Virus record (IMG/VR): IMGVR_UViG_3300029319_000299
Location: 1-30,838 of that record
Origin: a virus
Reading direction: 5' to 3' (one strand)
DNA: 30,838 nucleotides
Numbering within the stretch: position 1 is the first letter of the stretch; every line of letters starts with the position of its first letter. The translations under genes and the position numbers were made by a program. Shown in pieces: positions 8,353 to 16,745 of the stretch. Below the pieces are notes generated by a model that was not told the DNA's origin, did no database searches, and saw only the letters and a list, made by a program, of their open reading frames with translations.

Positions 8353-8821
8353 AGACTTAAATTCTAAAAGCTTATATGAATTGTTTTCATCTTTATATAA
8401 GGAAAAACACGGGTTTGAATATGAAGGTGTTGGCTTTATAGGGAATGAAATGCATAAGCTAAAAGTGGTTTTAGAGGATTATGGGCCTGAAAATATTGCT
8501 TGTGCTATACTTAATTGTATAAAACGGAACGACAGAACAGTTTCTGTCCCCTATTTTACTGCTGGTATAAAATATTATTTAGTTCCAGATTACCCCGATA
8601 TTTATTGGGCGGTTAAAAGATATGGAACTCCAGAAATAAAAAAGCTCTGGAATGGTCTTATAGTATTAGATTCTATTTGGCTTCCATCAGCATCACAGAA
8701 AAAAGAATTAAAACAAATAAAAAGTAAGTTACAGGAGTGGACTAATGCCCAGACGAAAAAGAGTTCGGGGAAGACTAATACAAAAACAAAAAAATCAACT
8801 GGAATTAGAAAAAAAAGTTAA
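8321..8821 (+). CDS. Unknown protein between sigma factor and helicase
   Basis: This 166-residue protein starts inside the end of the sigma factor gene, with AGGTGG before the ATG. Residues about 15-110 look globular and mixed alpha/beta (LYELFSSLYKEKHGFEYEG, YLVPDYPDIYWAVKRYGTPEIKKLW). The C-terminal 35 residues are very Lys/Ser/Thr-rich and probably disordered and nucleic-acid binding. No Walker or nuclease motif is visible. Its place just before the DnaB-like helicase would suit a helicase loader or replication initiator, but I see no motif that proves it. Confidence 0.65.
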   Translation: MKSLKKTLILKDLNSKSLYELFSSLYKEKHGFEYEGVGFIGNEMHKLKVVLEDYGPENIACAILNCIKRNDRTVSVPYFTAGIKYYLVPDYPDIYWAVKRYGTPEIKKLWNGLIVLDSIWLPSASQKKELKQIKSKLQEWTNAQTKKSSGKTNTKTKKSTGIRKKS

Positions 8822-8993
8822 GATTATTGCTTCAAAGAATGACAATACTGACATTTGGACTGAAGGACAGTTTAATACAGTTGAGGAAGCTATAAATTAT
8901 CTTGACAAGATAGATACGTCTGATGTAACATACAATGTATATTCAGATTCAAATAGGGTAATATATACCAAACAAGGAGGAGTAAGTGCCTAG
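8745..8993 (+). CDS. Small basic protein of unknown function
   Basis: This 82-residue protein has an AGGAG signal before its ATG. It overlaps the previous gene by 77 bases and the next by 8. The first 25 residues are strongly basic (MPRRKRVRGRLIQKQKN). The remainder looks like a small alpha/beta domain (IASKNDNTDIWTEGQFNTVEEAINYLDK, then YNVYSDSNRVIYTK). The long overlap means its basic head and the Lys-rich tail of the upstream protein are encoded by the same DNA in two frames. No family recognised. Confidence 0.6.
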   Translation: MPRRKRVRGRLIQKQKNQLELEKKVKIIASKNDNTDIWTEGQFNTVEEAINYLDKIDTSDVTYNVYSDSNRVIYTKQGGVSA

Positions 8994-10248
8994 TCCGGAA
9001 TTTATAGAATCCGCAGTAATCTTTAATTTAAATACAGAAGGTAATTTACATAATTTTAAACACGTCAAGAATGATTTTGCTAAACATGGAGAAGCATTTG
9101 ATTGGTTAGTAACTTATTTTGACAAACATGGGGAGTTTCCTTCTCAGGTTGTTTTAGAGCAACAGTTTCCTAGCTTAGATTCTAAAGCAAGTGATACAAA
9201 TTTTGATTATGCGTACGAACAATTTAAGCGTTCTTTATTACAGAGAAATGTATTAAGGGCGGTTAATTCTAATTCTAATTTAATTTTTGATGACCCTAAG
9301 AAAGCTTTGTCTAACATAATGTCAGGGCTAACAGACATCGAAACTGTGTATGACGAAGATGTCATGCCTTATGATAGTGGGGAATTGACTAGATTAGAAG
9401 AATGGAAGAATAGAAAACAAAGAAGAAAGTTAGGGGAAGGCTTAATGGGTATTCCTACTAGTTTTGCTTCTTTGAACTCTAGAGGGGTCGGGTGGATGCC
9501 CGGAGAATTAATAGCAGCTTTTGCTAGACCTACAATTGGTAAAACATGGCTTTGTGTTCATGCTGCTGCTACTGCAGTAAAGGCGGGGCATAGAACGTTA
9601 TTAATTTCTACCGAAATGCCTAATCGTGCTATAAACATGAGAATTGATGTAGTGTTAGCAAAACTATATAACTATGAATTTTCTCATATGGCATTACGGC
9701 ATGGAGAACCTATAAATGAAGCTGACTATAGAGACTTTTTAGAAACATCTAACCAAAAAGATTTGTTGGTAAGTGACCATATTGCAGGTCAGATGGGTTT
9801 TTCATTAGAGTCTATTGCTAGTTTAGTCAGAAAACATAAACCAGAGTTTGTTGTGATTGACGGTGTATATTTGATTTCCGCAGGGGATTCAAAATCAGCG
9901 GCTTGGGAGCAGTCACACAGATTGTTTTATGGATTAAAAAATCTAGCTACTGCAATAAATACACCGATATTAGTTACTACCCAAGCTAACAGAGAGGCTT
10001 CTGATATGTTTAGCCCACCAAAACCTAATCATGTGGCATTTGGAGATGCTTTGATTAGAGCCGCAGACGTGGCGTTAGCCATGTGTGGCGTAGAAGATGA
10101 AGACGATAAAAGAATGGTTCAATTCCAAAAATATCGTGATGGGGATTTATCACAGAACATAACCTACATGCAGTGGGGAGTAAACACAGGAGATATAAGA
10201 GAGCTACAAGGGTATACCCCAGCCTATTTTATGCTCGAAGACGAATAG
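8986..10248 (+). CDS. DnaB-like replicative helicase
   Basis: This 420-residue protein uses a GTG start at 8986, fixed by AGGAGG at 8975-8980. Residues 1-130 form a helical N-terminal domain. The RecA-type motor follows with a Walker A-like loop ARPTIGKT (181-188 region), the H1a-type strand LLISTEMP (about 205-212), Walker B VVIDG (289-293) and a sensor Gln in ILVTTQANR (about 328-336). These are the hallmarks of the DnaB/T7 gp4 helicase family, which unwinds the fork 5'-3' as a hexamer. The primase, ssDNA-binding protein and polymerase genes follow directly. RadA-like ATPases are the main alternative, but the MP-G-EL start of the motor domain and the operon favour helicase. Confidence 0.88.
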   Translation: MPSPEFIESAVIFNLNTEGNLHNFKHVKNDFAKHGEAFDWLVTYFDKHGEFPSQVVLEQQFPSLDSKASDTNFDYAYEQFKRSLLQRNVLRAVNSNSNLIFDDPKKALSNIMSGLTDIETVYDEDVMPYDSGELTRLEEWKNRKQRRKLGEGLMGIPTSFASLNSRGVGWMPGELIAAFARPTIGKTWLCVHAAATAVKAGHRTLLISTEMPNRAINMRIDVVLAKLYNYEFSHMALRHGEPINEADYRDFLETSNQKDLLVSDHIAGQMGFSLESIASLVRKHKPEFVVIDGVYLISAGDSKSAAWEQSHRLFYGLKNLATAINTPILVTTQANREASDMFSPPKPNHVAFGDALIRAADVALAMCGVEDEDDKRMVQFQKYRDGDLSQNITYMQWGVNTGDIRELQGYTPAYFMLEDE

Positions 10249-10258
10249 GAGGATTGTA

Positions 10259-10450
10259 ATGGGACTTTTAGATTGGTTTGGAAGTAGCGATGATAGCAAT
10301 ATTGTTGTGAAATCTACACGAAGTAAAGGAGATGGTAGACCAATGATTGACATTACTGTAGGAGATATCAGAAAAGGTATTGCTACAGATGAGAATGGTT
10401 ACCGAAATGAAGTAGTTCTGTTCCTTAGAAAAAACAAAAGGGATAGATAA
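10259..10450 (+). CDS. Small protein between helicase and primase
   Basis: This 63-residue protein has a strong AGGAGG at 10247-10252 overlapping the helicase stop, and its own stop shares a base with the primase ATG. It begins with a short apolar segment (MGLLDWFG) and ends in a basic tail (LRKNKRDR). No motif is recognisable. Tight coupling on both sides implies a replication-linked accessory role, which is inference from position alone. Confidence 0.6.
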   Translation: MGLLDWFGSSDDSNIVVKSTRSKGDGRPMIDITVGDIRKGIATDENGYRNEVVLFLRKNKRDR

Positions 10451-11325
10451 TGGTAGATTGGTACTCTGTATTAACAAAATATGGGGTTGATGTACCTTAC
10501 GAAGAGCAGGTGATGATTAGCTGCCCTTTTCACGATGACAGAAGAGTTTCGTGTTCCTTAAATTTAGATTTAGGATTATGGATTTGTTTTGCTGGTTGTG
10601 GTCAGGGCAGTTTGAAAGGATTTATATTCAAACTTTCCGGCAAGTCTTGGGAAGAATTAAGTTACGAATTAGATGATAACTTAGATATACAATCTACAGA
10701 GCTTGATTCTGTTTTTTTAGAGCAAGAATTAGAAGATGGATACCGAGAAGTAGGTTACGAAGAACCTGAAAACCTAATGGAAGTGCCTAACAACCATTGG
10801 ATATATGACCGAGGCTTTACAAAACAACTAATATTAGAGTGGGATTGTAAGGTAAATCAATATTCAGACTTTATGATTCCGGTTAAAAATACAGATAATG
10901 AAGTTCTTGGTTGGATTTCTAGGCGTTTACAAGCTGTTCCTAAGTATTTATTTTCTAGGGGTTTTAAGAAATCACAAACGTTGTTTGGTATAAACCACAT
11001 AAAAGAAGAGCAAGAACTTTATATAGTAGAAGGTGCTTTAGATTGTATGTGGTTACAGCAGCATGGTTATGCTAGCGTTGGTGTTTTAGGTGCTAACCTT
11101 TCAAAAAAACAAATTGACTTGTTAGGTGAAATTAATCCATCACGAGTGGTATTAGCATTAGATAACGATGATGCTGGTGGCAAAGGTATGCAGAAAGCAA
11201 CCCTTGACATCAATGAACGTTTCCTGATATCATACTTAAGACTACCAAAAAAATATAAAGACGTTCAAGAAATCCGAGATGTCGAGACGTTACGTACGGT
11301 ATTACAAAATAAAACAATAATATAA
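10450..11325 (+). CDS. DnaG-type DNA primase (CHC2 zinc finger plus TOPRIM)
   Basis: This is a 291-residue primase. An N-terminal zinc-binding domain holds C25, H28, C46 and C50 (ISCPFH ... WICFAGC). The TOPRIM domain follows, with YIVEGALDC (catalytic Glu near 194), the VGVLGANLS strand, and the metal-binding DNDDAGG at about 238-244. The chain ends soon after TOPRIM. It therefore resembles the primase half of T7 gp4 and lacks a fused helicase, which is supplied by the separate gene two positions upstream. It makes RNA primers for lagging-strand synthesis. The start is the TAATG at 10448-10452. Confidence 0.9.
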   Translation: MVDWYSVLTKYGVDVPYEEQVMISCPFHDDRRVSCSLNLDLGLWICFAGCGQGSLKGFIFKLSGKSWEELSYELDDNLDIQSTELDSVFLEQELEDGYREVGYEEPENLMEVPNNHWIYDRGFTKQLILEWDCKVNQYSDFMIPVKNTDNEVLGWISRRLQAVPKYLFSRGFKKSQTLFGINHIKEEQELYIVEGALDCMWLQQHGYASVGVLGANLSKKQIDLLGEINPSRVVLALDNDDAGGKGMQKATLDINERFLISYLRLPKKYKDVQEIRDVETLRTVLQNKTII

Positions 11326-11337
11326 TAGGAGATTTAA

Positions 11338-12021
11338 ATGAGTGGTATTGCAAGAATACAACGCAAAAGAGAGGACTTAAGAAGACCTCAACAACAAACT
11401 CAAGCCCCAAGTAGAGAAGTTTGGTTCAAAGATGGTGACCAAGTTTTTCTTTCATCAATTGCGACAGGTAATGAAGAAGATAAGTTTATGGACGAAATAA
11501 ACCTATATACTTTTAGAATGGGTAACAGATGGATAAACTTGCTAAAAGATGAAACTGTAGATGACAGTATAGTTCCTGAAGGTACTAGAGCGTCTAATAA
11601 GTTTGCTTTTTGGGCATATGTTCACAGAATAGTACACTTAGACAGACTAAATGACGATTGGACAGCTGTAGAAGGACCCGGTGGAAAAATGATGTATAGA
11701 GAAGACATCAATGATTTTAGAATTGTTAGTCTAGGTTTTGGGCGAAACGACTATGTTTGGGACCAACTGTCTGGTATTTATAGTGATTGGGGCGGATTAG
11801 ACAAAGGAGTTATCAGAATTAAGAGAAGTGGTGCTGGATTAGAGACTTCTTATACTTTGTCAGCAACTCCACAAACAGAAGAGATACCTGAAGAAAGAAA
11901 AGCTGAGATAACAGAATTACCTTTAGTAAAAGAATACTTTCTTGAGAGATATGGTAAAAACATTGAGTTATCATTAGGAAGTGAGCCACAAGCTACTACT
12001 CCTGAAAAGCCTTTGTTCTAA
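11338..12021 (+). CDS. Putative single-stranded DNA-binding protein
   Basis: This 227-residue protein has an AGGAGA start signal. The central region (about residues 25-160) is rich in aromatic residues in beta-strand contexts (VWFKDGDQVFLSS, YTFRMGNRWINLL, FAFWAYVHRIVHLD, IVSLGFGRNDYVWDQL), as expected for an OB-type ssDNA-binding fold. The C-terminal 60 residues are Glu/Pro-rich and probably flexible, ending in Phe. The tail is only moderately acidic. Position between primase and DNA polymerase fits a replisome SSB. The function is inferred from composition and context. No diagnostic motif was found. Confidence 0.55.
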   Translation: MSGIARIQRKREDLRRPQQQTQAPSREVWFKDGDQVFLSSIATGNEEDKFMDEINLYTFRMGNRWINLLKDETVDDSIVPEGTRASNKFAFWAYVHRIVHLDRLNDDWTAVEGPGGKMMYREDINDFRIVSLGFGRNDYVWDQLSGIYSDWGGLDKGVIRIKRSGAGLETSYTLSATPQTEEIPEERKAEITELPLVKEYFLERYGKNIELSLGSEPQATTPEKPLF

Positions 12022-12026
12022 GTTAC

Positions 12027-14162
12027 ATGACAATTGTAACACCGGAAAACGCAGACGAGCAGTTACATCTGTTGATGGAACGCTTGGATAAAGATTCTGT
12101 TGTTGTTGTAGATGTTGAAACCACAGGTTTAGAAGTACATGATGATGATTTTATTTGTGGTATTGGCGTTGCCCAATTAGATAGTGATTTTTCTCAGTAC
12201 TACCCAGTAGCACACAATCATAACTGTGAAGTTGAGCGTAAGAACAAAAAGCAGAAAGAGCTAGAAGAACGTCTAATTTGTGACGAGTGGTGTAAAGATG
12301 GTAAATATCAGAATGTTGATTCTGTAATTATAGAGTCTTTGATTAATGTACTAAATGACGAAGTTTTTGTTAGTACTTTTATTGGGCACAATATAAAATT
12401 CGACTTACATTTTTTATCTAAACTTGGTTTGAAAGTTAGTAATAGAAAACTAATTGATACATTAGTTATGACTAGACTTACAGAACCTAAATCTGATGAG
12501 AATGTTGGTATAGGATTGACTGCAACGGCTCAGAGAAGATTTGGGGAAGCCGCAGGACAGTATGATATAGACCTAAAGACTACTATGAAACAAAAGAAGT
12601 GGGTTGGTAAGATAGGTTGTTTTTGTCACGAAGCAGTTGATGAAAATGGTAAATCTATAGACCTCGGGCATGGTGGTTATGACAGAGCACCAATTAACTT
12701 AGTCGGTCCTTATTGTGAGCAAGATGTTTTAGTAACAGCAAGGCTTTATAACAATTGTTTAAAAAAGATAATTGATACAGGACAAACTGGTATTTATGAA
12801 CTTCAATGCCAATTAACTAAGACTTTGTTTGACATGGAAGGACGTGGTATTGGTATAGATAACTTTTATGCTAAGTCTGCCAAGAATGCTATCTTGATTA
12901 GACAAGAGGTTGTTGAACGACAAATATATAAATTAGCAGGAAAAGACTTTGATATACTTAGCCCAAAACAAGTTGGGGAAGTCCTAAATGGTATGAACCC
13001 ACCGATACATTCTCCTGTAAAGACTCCAAAGGGTGAAGAATCGTGGAATGAGGCGGCACTTATTAATATAAATCATAGGATTGCAGGATTGATTAGACAA
13101 TACAGAAGTCTTGCAAAGCTTATATCTACTTATTTAGACCCATATATTAAGAAAGATGTGAAACATACGCAGTTTTATAATTGGGGCACTTCTACTGGGA
13201 GATTATCTAGTCAGAGTCCTAACTTTCAAAACATTCCAAGAAACCATTTTAATCTAGAAGAACATGAATTATCTGATGCAGAGAAGGTGGATATTAGAGG
13301 AAAGATTGCAGCAATGATTTCTCAAAAAGGTATTGTCGCTACGCAAGAACTTTCAGATGATGTCTTGTCTACTTGGGCATATATTGGAGATGAATCATAT
13401 AGTGAAGAAGATGATGCTCAGATATCAATTAGAAGGTTATTTATTCCACGTTCGGGATATAAGTTGGTGGGATTTGACTATCAACAAATGGAAGTTCGTG
13501 TTTTTATGTCTTACTTTAGGAACAAAACTATTGATGAAATACTAAACAAAGATGATGTAGACTTTCATAGTGAGGCAGCCAAGCTTGCTTTTGGGGTAGA
13601 TGAGTCACATGAACGTTTCAAAGAGTTTAGACAGTACGCTAAAGCGGTAACTTTCGGCACTATTTACGGTATAGGCAACAAAAAGCTGGCTCAACAGCTA
13701 AGTACTACACCACAAGAAGCTGGGAAATTCAAGAAACAATACTTTCAAGGAATGAAGGGTTCAAAGGAATGGTTTGATAAAGTGGTAGCCACAGCCGGGC
13801 GGAGAGACATCTTAATGAATCGTTATGGGCGGGTGTATAGAATTGACCCTAAATTTGCTTATAAAGGTGTAAATTACATGGTACAAGGTACTAGTGCTGA
13901 CTTATTGACCGAAAGGATGATAGAAGTAGACAAATACCTTGCTGATAAGAAAAGTCATATATTAGTACAGGTTCATGATGAAATTATATGTGAGATACAT
14001 GAATCTGAGTTAGATACTATACCTTATGAGATACAAACTTTACTAGAGCAGAACTCTAAAAACATACCTTTGAAAGTAGACATGGAAGTCTTTACTCCTT
14101 CTTGGGCGACCAAAAAAGAATTGAAGCCCATACCAGCGGAAGATTATATTGACTGGAGCTAA
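12027..14162 (+). CDS. Family A DNA polymerase with 3'-5' exonuclease
   Basis: This 711-residue polymerase has both domains intact. Exonuclease motifs are Exo I VVDVETTG (D29, E31), Exo II GHNIKFD and Exo III YCEQD. Polymerase motif A is VGFDYQQMEVR (near residue 486), motif B is RQYAKAVTFGTIYG (near 535), and motif C is VQVHDEI (near 650). The residue matching Phe762 of E. coli Pol I is Phe. There is no 5'-3' exonuclease domain. Two short insertions in the exonuclease part contain Cys (ICDEWC and IGCFCHE). The ATG at 12027 has neither a good SD nor a -10-like box, so it may be translated by coupling to the gene ending at 12021. It is the main replicative polymerase of the virus. Confidence 0.95.
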   Translation: MTIVTPENADEQLHLLMERLDKDSVVVVDVETTGLEVHDDDFICGIGVAQLDSDFSQYYPVAHNHNCEVERKNKKQKELEERLICDEWCKDGKYQNVDSVIIESLINVLNDEVFVSTFIGHNIKFDLHFLSKLGLKVSNRKLIDTLVMTRLTEPKSDENVGIGLTATAQRRFGEAAGQYDIDLKTTMKQKKWVGKIGCFCHEAVDENGKSIDLGHGGYDRAPINLVGPYCEQDVLVTARLYNNCLKKIIDTGQTGIYELQCQLTKTLFDMEGRGIGIDNFYAKSAKNAILIRQEVVERQIYKLAGKDFDILSPKQVGEVLNGMNPPIHSPVKTPKGEESWNEAALININHRIAGLIRQYRSLAKLISTYLDPYIKKDVKHTQFYNWGTSTGRLSSQSPNFQNIPRNHFNLEEHELSDAEKVDIRGKIAAMISQKGIVATQELSDDVLSTWAYIGDESYSEEDDAQISIRRLFIPRSGYKLVGFDYQQMEVRVFMSYFRNKTIDEILNKDDVDFHSEAAKLAFGVDESHERFKEFRQYAKAVTFGTIYGIGNKKLAQQLSTTPQEAGKFKKQYFQGMKGSKEWFDKVVATAGRRDILMNRYGRVYRIDPKFAYKGVNYMVQGTSADLLTERMIEVDKYLADKKSHILVQVHDEIICEIHESELDTIPYEIQTLLEQNSKNIPLKVDMEVFTPSWATKKELKPIPAEDYIDWS

Positions 14163-14165
14163 ATA

Positions 14166-14765
14166 ATGCCTAAATATATTTTAAAAGAAGAACTTGAAAA
14201 ATATGAGATAAAAACGGGAACCTCCGGAGTTGATGTTCCTTTAGATGAGCATACTATATTACGAGCTGATACTTTTGCTCGGGGCATGGAACAACGAAAG
14301 CCCAACGAAAAACAATATCAAAAAGATGGTCGGAATATTAGGAAAAGAACAGACACTGGAAAAAAAGCTGAATTAGCGGTGGAACAAATTATTCAAGAGA
14401 CTTACACTGATGATACTATTAGTGATACATCTGAGCACAACCATCCGGATTTAAAGTCATTAGGCATGAAGATGGGAGTAAAAGGGGTTACACCTCCATA
14501 TTTTCCGGTTATTTTTAAAGAATCAAAGATTCCCGAAATAATTGCTATTGTTTTCCCAACACATGTAAAAGTGTTAGGAGTTGCTACTGTAGACAATTTA
14601 AATGCTTTTCAGTGGGATAATGGTATAGGAGACCCAAACCTTAGAAAAAAAAGAACTAAAACAACTTTTTGGAACTTTGAGACCATTATACCCTTCCGTT
14701 CCAGAAAACAATTAGAAGAAATATATCACTTTACTAGACTGGGATACTACATTGACTGGGGCTAA
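14166..14765 (+). CDS. Unknown protein, possibly PD-(D/E)XK nuclease-like
   Basis: This 199-residue protein follows the polymerase by 3 bases, with GGAG upstream. A helix containing TGKKAELAVEQII (residues 64-76) followed by HPDLKSLGMKMGVKG (93-107) recalls the E ... D ... xVK order of restriction-like nucleases. The acidic residue usually placed two before the Lys is Gly, so the catalytic triad is incomplete as I read it. The C-terminal part has strands and aromatics (KTTFWNFETIIPF). Gene order next to DNA polymerase fits a repair or replication nuclease. Unknown is the safer label. Confidence 0.65.
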   Translation: MPKYILKEELEKYEIKTGTSGVDVPLDEHTILRADTFARGMEQRKPNEKQYQKDGRNIRKRTDTGKKAELAVEQIIQETYTDDTISDTSEHNHPDLKSLGMKMGVKGVTPPYFPVIFKESKIPEIIAIVFPTHVKVLGVATVDNLNAFQWDNGIGDPNLRKKRTKTTFWNFETIIPFRSRKQLEEIYHFTRLGYYIDWG

Positions 14766-14776
14766 AAAACTGCTAG

Positions 14777-14789
14777 TATAAATATACAA
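14777..14789 (+). promoter_or_regulatory. -10-like box TATAAA placed for a leaderless start
   Basis: CTAGTATAAA precedes the ATG at 14789, with the hexamer at 14777-14782 and 6 bases between hexamer and ATG. No SD sequence is present. Transcription starting about 7 bases after the box would begin at the ATG. TTGACT lies about 19 bases upstream of the hexamer, a loose -35 candidate. Confidence 0.55.
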
Positions 14790-15061
14790 TGTCTAAATAT
14801 AACGAAGAAGCAATAATAAAAGAAATAGCTGAGTATGTAAACAATACATACGACCAGCACTACAGTGAGGGTGAGGTACAGACCTTAGACTTTATAGAAG
14901 CCTGTGGTGATGCTAAAGCTTTCTGTCGAGGAAACATTCTAAAGTACGCTTCAAGATATGATAAAAAAGGAACCCCCAGAAAAGATATACTAAAAATAAT
15001 ACACTATGCAATGTTACTATTGCATTTTAATGACAAAGGAGAAGATGATGCCAAAAGTTAG
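14789..15061 (+). CDS. DUF3310-like small phage protein
   Basis: This 90-residue protein contains LDFIEACGDAKAFCRGNILKYASRYDKKG followed by DILKIIHYAMLLL (about residues 33-80). That is the characteristic pattern of the DUF3310 family found in many lytic phages; its members have been linked to nucleotide metabolism in a few cases, but the role is generally unknown. It has no SD and is preceded by a TATAAA box 6 bases from the ATG, so it probably heads a new transcript for the recombination and nucleotide block. Its end overlaps the next gene. Confidence 0.75.
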   Translation: MSKYNEEAIIKEIAEYVNNTYDQHYSEGEVQTLDFIEACGDAKAFCRGNILKYASRYDKKGTPRKDILKIIHYAMLLLHFNDKGEDDAKS

Positions 15062-15266
15062 TGCCCATTTAGGGTTTACATTTAGAGTAGGTCCACTAGA
15101 CCAAAATCAATATGGTAGAGTAGATTTGACTGTAGACCAAATAGATACAGAAATTCCAATAGAACCACAGTTAGAAGATTCTAAAAAAGTAGCTGATGTT
15201 GTGTGGGAATTTATAAAAGGAAAGGTAGATGCTCAAATAGAGGATATGTTAGATGACGGTGAATAA
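15048..15266 (+). CDS. Small unknown protein
   Basis: I place the start at the ATG at 15048 (72 residues) because AAAGGAG at 15035-15041 lies 6 bases upstream. A longer frame from 15006 lacks an SD. The sequence has an Ile/Val-rich beta part (GFTFRVGPLDQNQYGRVDLTV) and an acidic helical end (DAQIEDMLDDGE). It overlaps the DUF3310-like gene by 14 bases and the next gene by 14 bases. Family not recognised. It lies among nucleotide and repair genes. Confidence 0.6.
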   Translation: MPKVSAHLGFTFRVGPLDQNQYGRVDLTVDQIDTEIPIEPQLEDSKKVADVVWEFIKGKVDAQIEDMLDDGE

Positions 15267-15513
15267 TTCCTCTGAAAGAGCCCTTGTCCTTGAAGCTGTT
15301 TTAGCTGAACGTGAACGCCAAGACGCATCTTTTGGCGAACAAAACCATGATGATTCTTGGTGGAATCTATTACTGACACAAAAACATGGTAAGGTAACCG
15401 AAGAAATTTTTGGTTATAGTGATACCAAATTATTTATTGAAATTGTTCAAACCTGTGCTACTTATTTTGCATGGGCTGAAGCTATAAGAAGGAGAATGAA
15501 GAATGGAAAATAG
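15253..15513 (+). CDS. MazG-like small protein
   Basis: This 86-residue all-alpha protein has an AGAGGA signal before the ATG. It contains LAERERQDASFGEQNHDD, then GKVTEEIF, and then LFIEIVQTCATYFAWAEAIRRR. This matches the layout of small phage proteins related to the MazG nucleotide pyrophosphohydrolase superfamily, which usually read ERxRQD-x-x-WG ... EExGEV ... ELxQxAAxxxAWxEA. Here the middle motif is degraded (QKHGKVTEE), so catalysis is uncertain. In phages such proteins are thought to act on nucleotide pools. It overlaps both neighbours. Confidence 0.6.
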   Translation: MTVNNSSERALVLEAVLAERERQDASFGEQNHDDSWWNLLLTQKHGKVTEEIFGYSDTKLFIEIVQTCATYFAWAEAIRRRMKNGK

Positions 15514-16456
15514 TGCTGAAGAAGCAATAGAAAAACTGTTAAAAAAGAAATCTTTGAAGTTTATTAGAGGGGATAGTGATACATTTATCAATAATAGAAT
15601 ACCTTTTGATATTCCGGCTTTAGATAAGCTTACTGGTGGGGGTATCCCATTCAAAAAAATGACTCTTATATATGGTCCAACAAATGTAGGGAAGTCTTAT
15701 TTAGCATCTCAAATAGTAGCTAATGCTCAAAAAATGGGTGGTAAAGCTGTGTGGGTAGATACTGAATTATCTTACGATAAAGACTGGATGGAAAGATGTG
15801 GAGTAGATAATGCTAAGATATTAGTTTCTCAGCCTACTACTGGTGAAGAAGCTTTAGAGCATGTTAGAGAGGCAATGGTAGAAGGGTTTGAAGTTATTGT
15901 GCTTGATAGTATTGCTGGTTTAATCCCATCCGCAATTTCAGAAGAAGTTGCTAAAGGAGATTTTGCTCATAGCCCTATGGCTTGGCAAGCAAGATTTGTA
16001 AATAGTTCCTTCCCAAAACTTTTTCCATATTTGCAACATGGGTCAGCATTTGTAGCTATAAACCAAGTACGTGCTAGTATGGGGCCTGTAGCATTAGACA
16101 ATATGCCTGCAGGGCAAGGGCAAGCATATTTTGCCCATTCTATTCTACAAGTACAAAGAAAAGGTTGGATAAAAGAGAACGACCAGAATGTTGGTTTTGA
16201 TATGAGTATTAGATTACGAAAAACAAAAACTGGCGGTGAGAATTGGTCTTCTGCTATTGTACCATTTAGAGTAGCTGGTGGTATTGATGTTCTTGAAAGT
16301 TATATTAGAGATGCAATTGACCAGAAACTAATTACTCAAGCTGGGGCTTGGTATACTTATGGTGATATTAAAGCTATGGGGTTAAATGGGATAAAAGAAA
16401 AGTTTATAGAGGATGATAAGTTATTTACAAAATTGAAAGATGAACTTACCTCCTAG
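15503..16456 (+). CDS. RecA-like recombinase
   Basis: This 317-residue protein is preceded by AAGGAG. It has Walker A GPTNVGKS (58-65), the strand VWVDTELSYDKDW with the catalytic Glu near 88 (matching the RecA EHALD region), Walker B VIVLDS (131-136), and an L2-region motif INQVRASMG close to RecA INQIRMKIG. The N-terminal 40 residues are short and the C-terminal 60 are phage-specific, so it is shorter than bacterial RecA and close in layout to UvsX or RadA-like phage recombinases. It should promote strand exchange in recombination-dependent replication and repair. It sits directly upstream of three nuclease genes. Confidence 0.85.
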   Translation: MENSAEEAIEKLLKKKSLKFIRGDSDTFINNRIPFDIPALDKLTGGGIPFKKMTLIYGPTNVGKSYLASQIVANAQKMGGKAVWVDTELSYDKDWMERCGVDNAKILVSQPTTGEEALEHVREAMVEGFEVIVLDSIAGLIPSAISEEVAKGDFAHSPMAWQARFVNSSFPKLFPYLQHGSAFVAINQVRASMGPVALDNMPAGQGQAYFAHSILQVQRKGWIKENDQNVGFDMSIRLRKTKTGGENWSSAIVPFRVAGGIDVLESYIRDAIDQKLITQAGAWYTYGDIKAMGLNGIKEKFIEDDKLFTKLKDELTS

Positions 16457-16745
16457 AGACTATACAGAGCAAGAGCAGATAATTGCTAGATGTTTAGACG
16501 AGTTTGGTTTACGTTACGAACAACAAGCATATTATCATCCTTACATAATAGATTTTTATATACCGGAAATAAAAATGGCTGTTGAAGCAGATGGGGTGTA
16601 TGGACATCTATCAAAAAGGGACAGAAAGAGGGACAAAGACTTACTATCTCTTGAAGATATTGAGTATATTATACATATAAAAGAAACTACGTTAGAAAAA
16701 ATAAGGGAATCATTATGGCAGGAATTAACCAAATTAGACCCGTAA
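16440..16745 (+). CDS. DUF559 / Vsr-like endonuclease
   Basis: This 101-residue protein overlaps the recombinase gene by 17 bases and the next gene by 31. The nuclease core is YIIDFYIPEIKMAVEADG (residues 35-52): Asp38, Glu49 and Asp51, followed by H56 and RDKD (64-67). This is the DUF559/very-short-patch-repair type of PD-(D/E)XK fold. The residues before it (QEQIIARCLDEFGLRYEQQ) form the usual first helix and strand. Likely a DNA nick-making or repair enzyme working with RecA-like and Cas4-like neighbours. The exact substrate cannot be told from sequence. Confidence 0.8.
   Translation: MNLPPRDYTEQEQIIARCLDEFGLRYEQQAYYHPYIIDFYIPEIKMAVEADGVYGHLSKRDRKRDKDLLSLEDIEYIIHIKETTLEKIRESLWQELTKLDP

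Noticed and set aside
13333-13545. Small + frame inside the polymerase gene
   Set aside because: It lies wholly inside the polymerase domain coding sequence in another frame, with no start signal and no motif.
15006-15047. Longer start for the 15048-15266 gene
   Set aside because: The upstream ATG at 15006 has no SD and would lengthen the overlap with the DUF3310-like gene. AAAGGAG is placed for the ATG at 15048.
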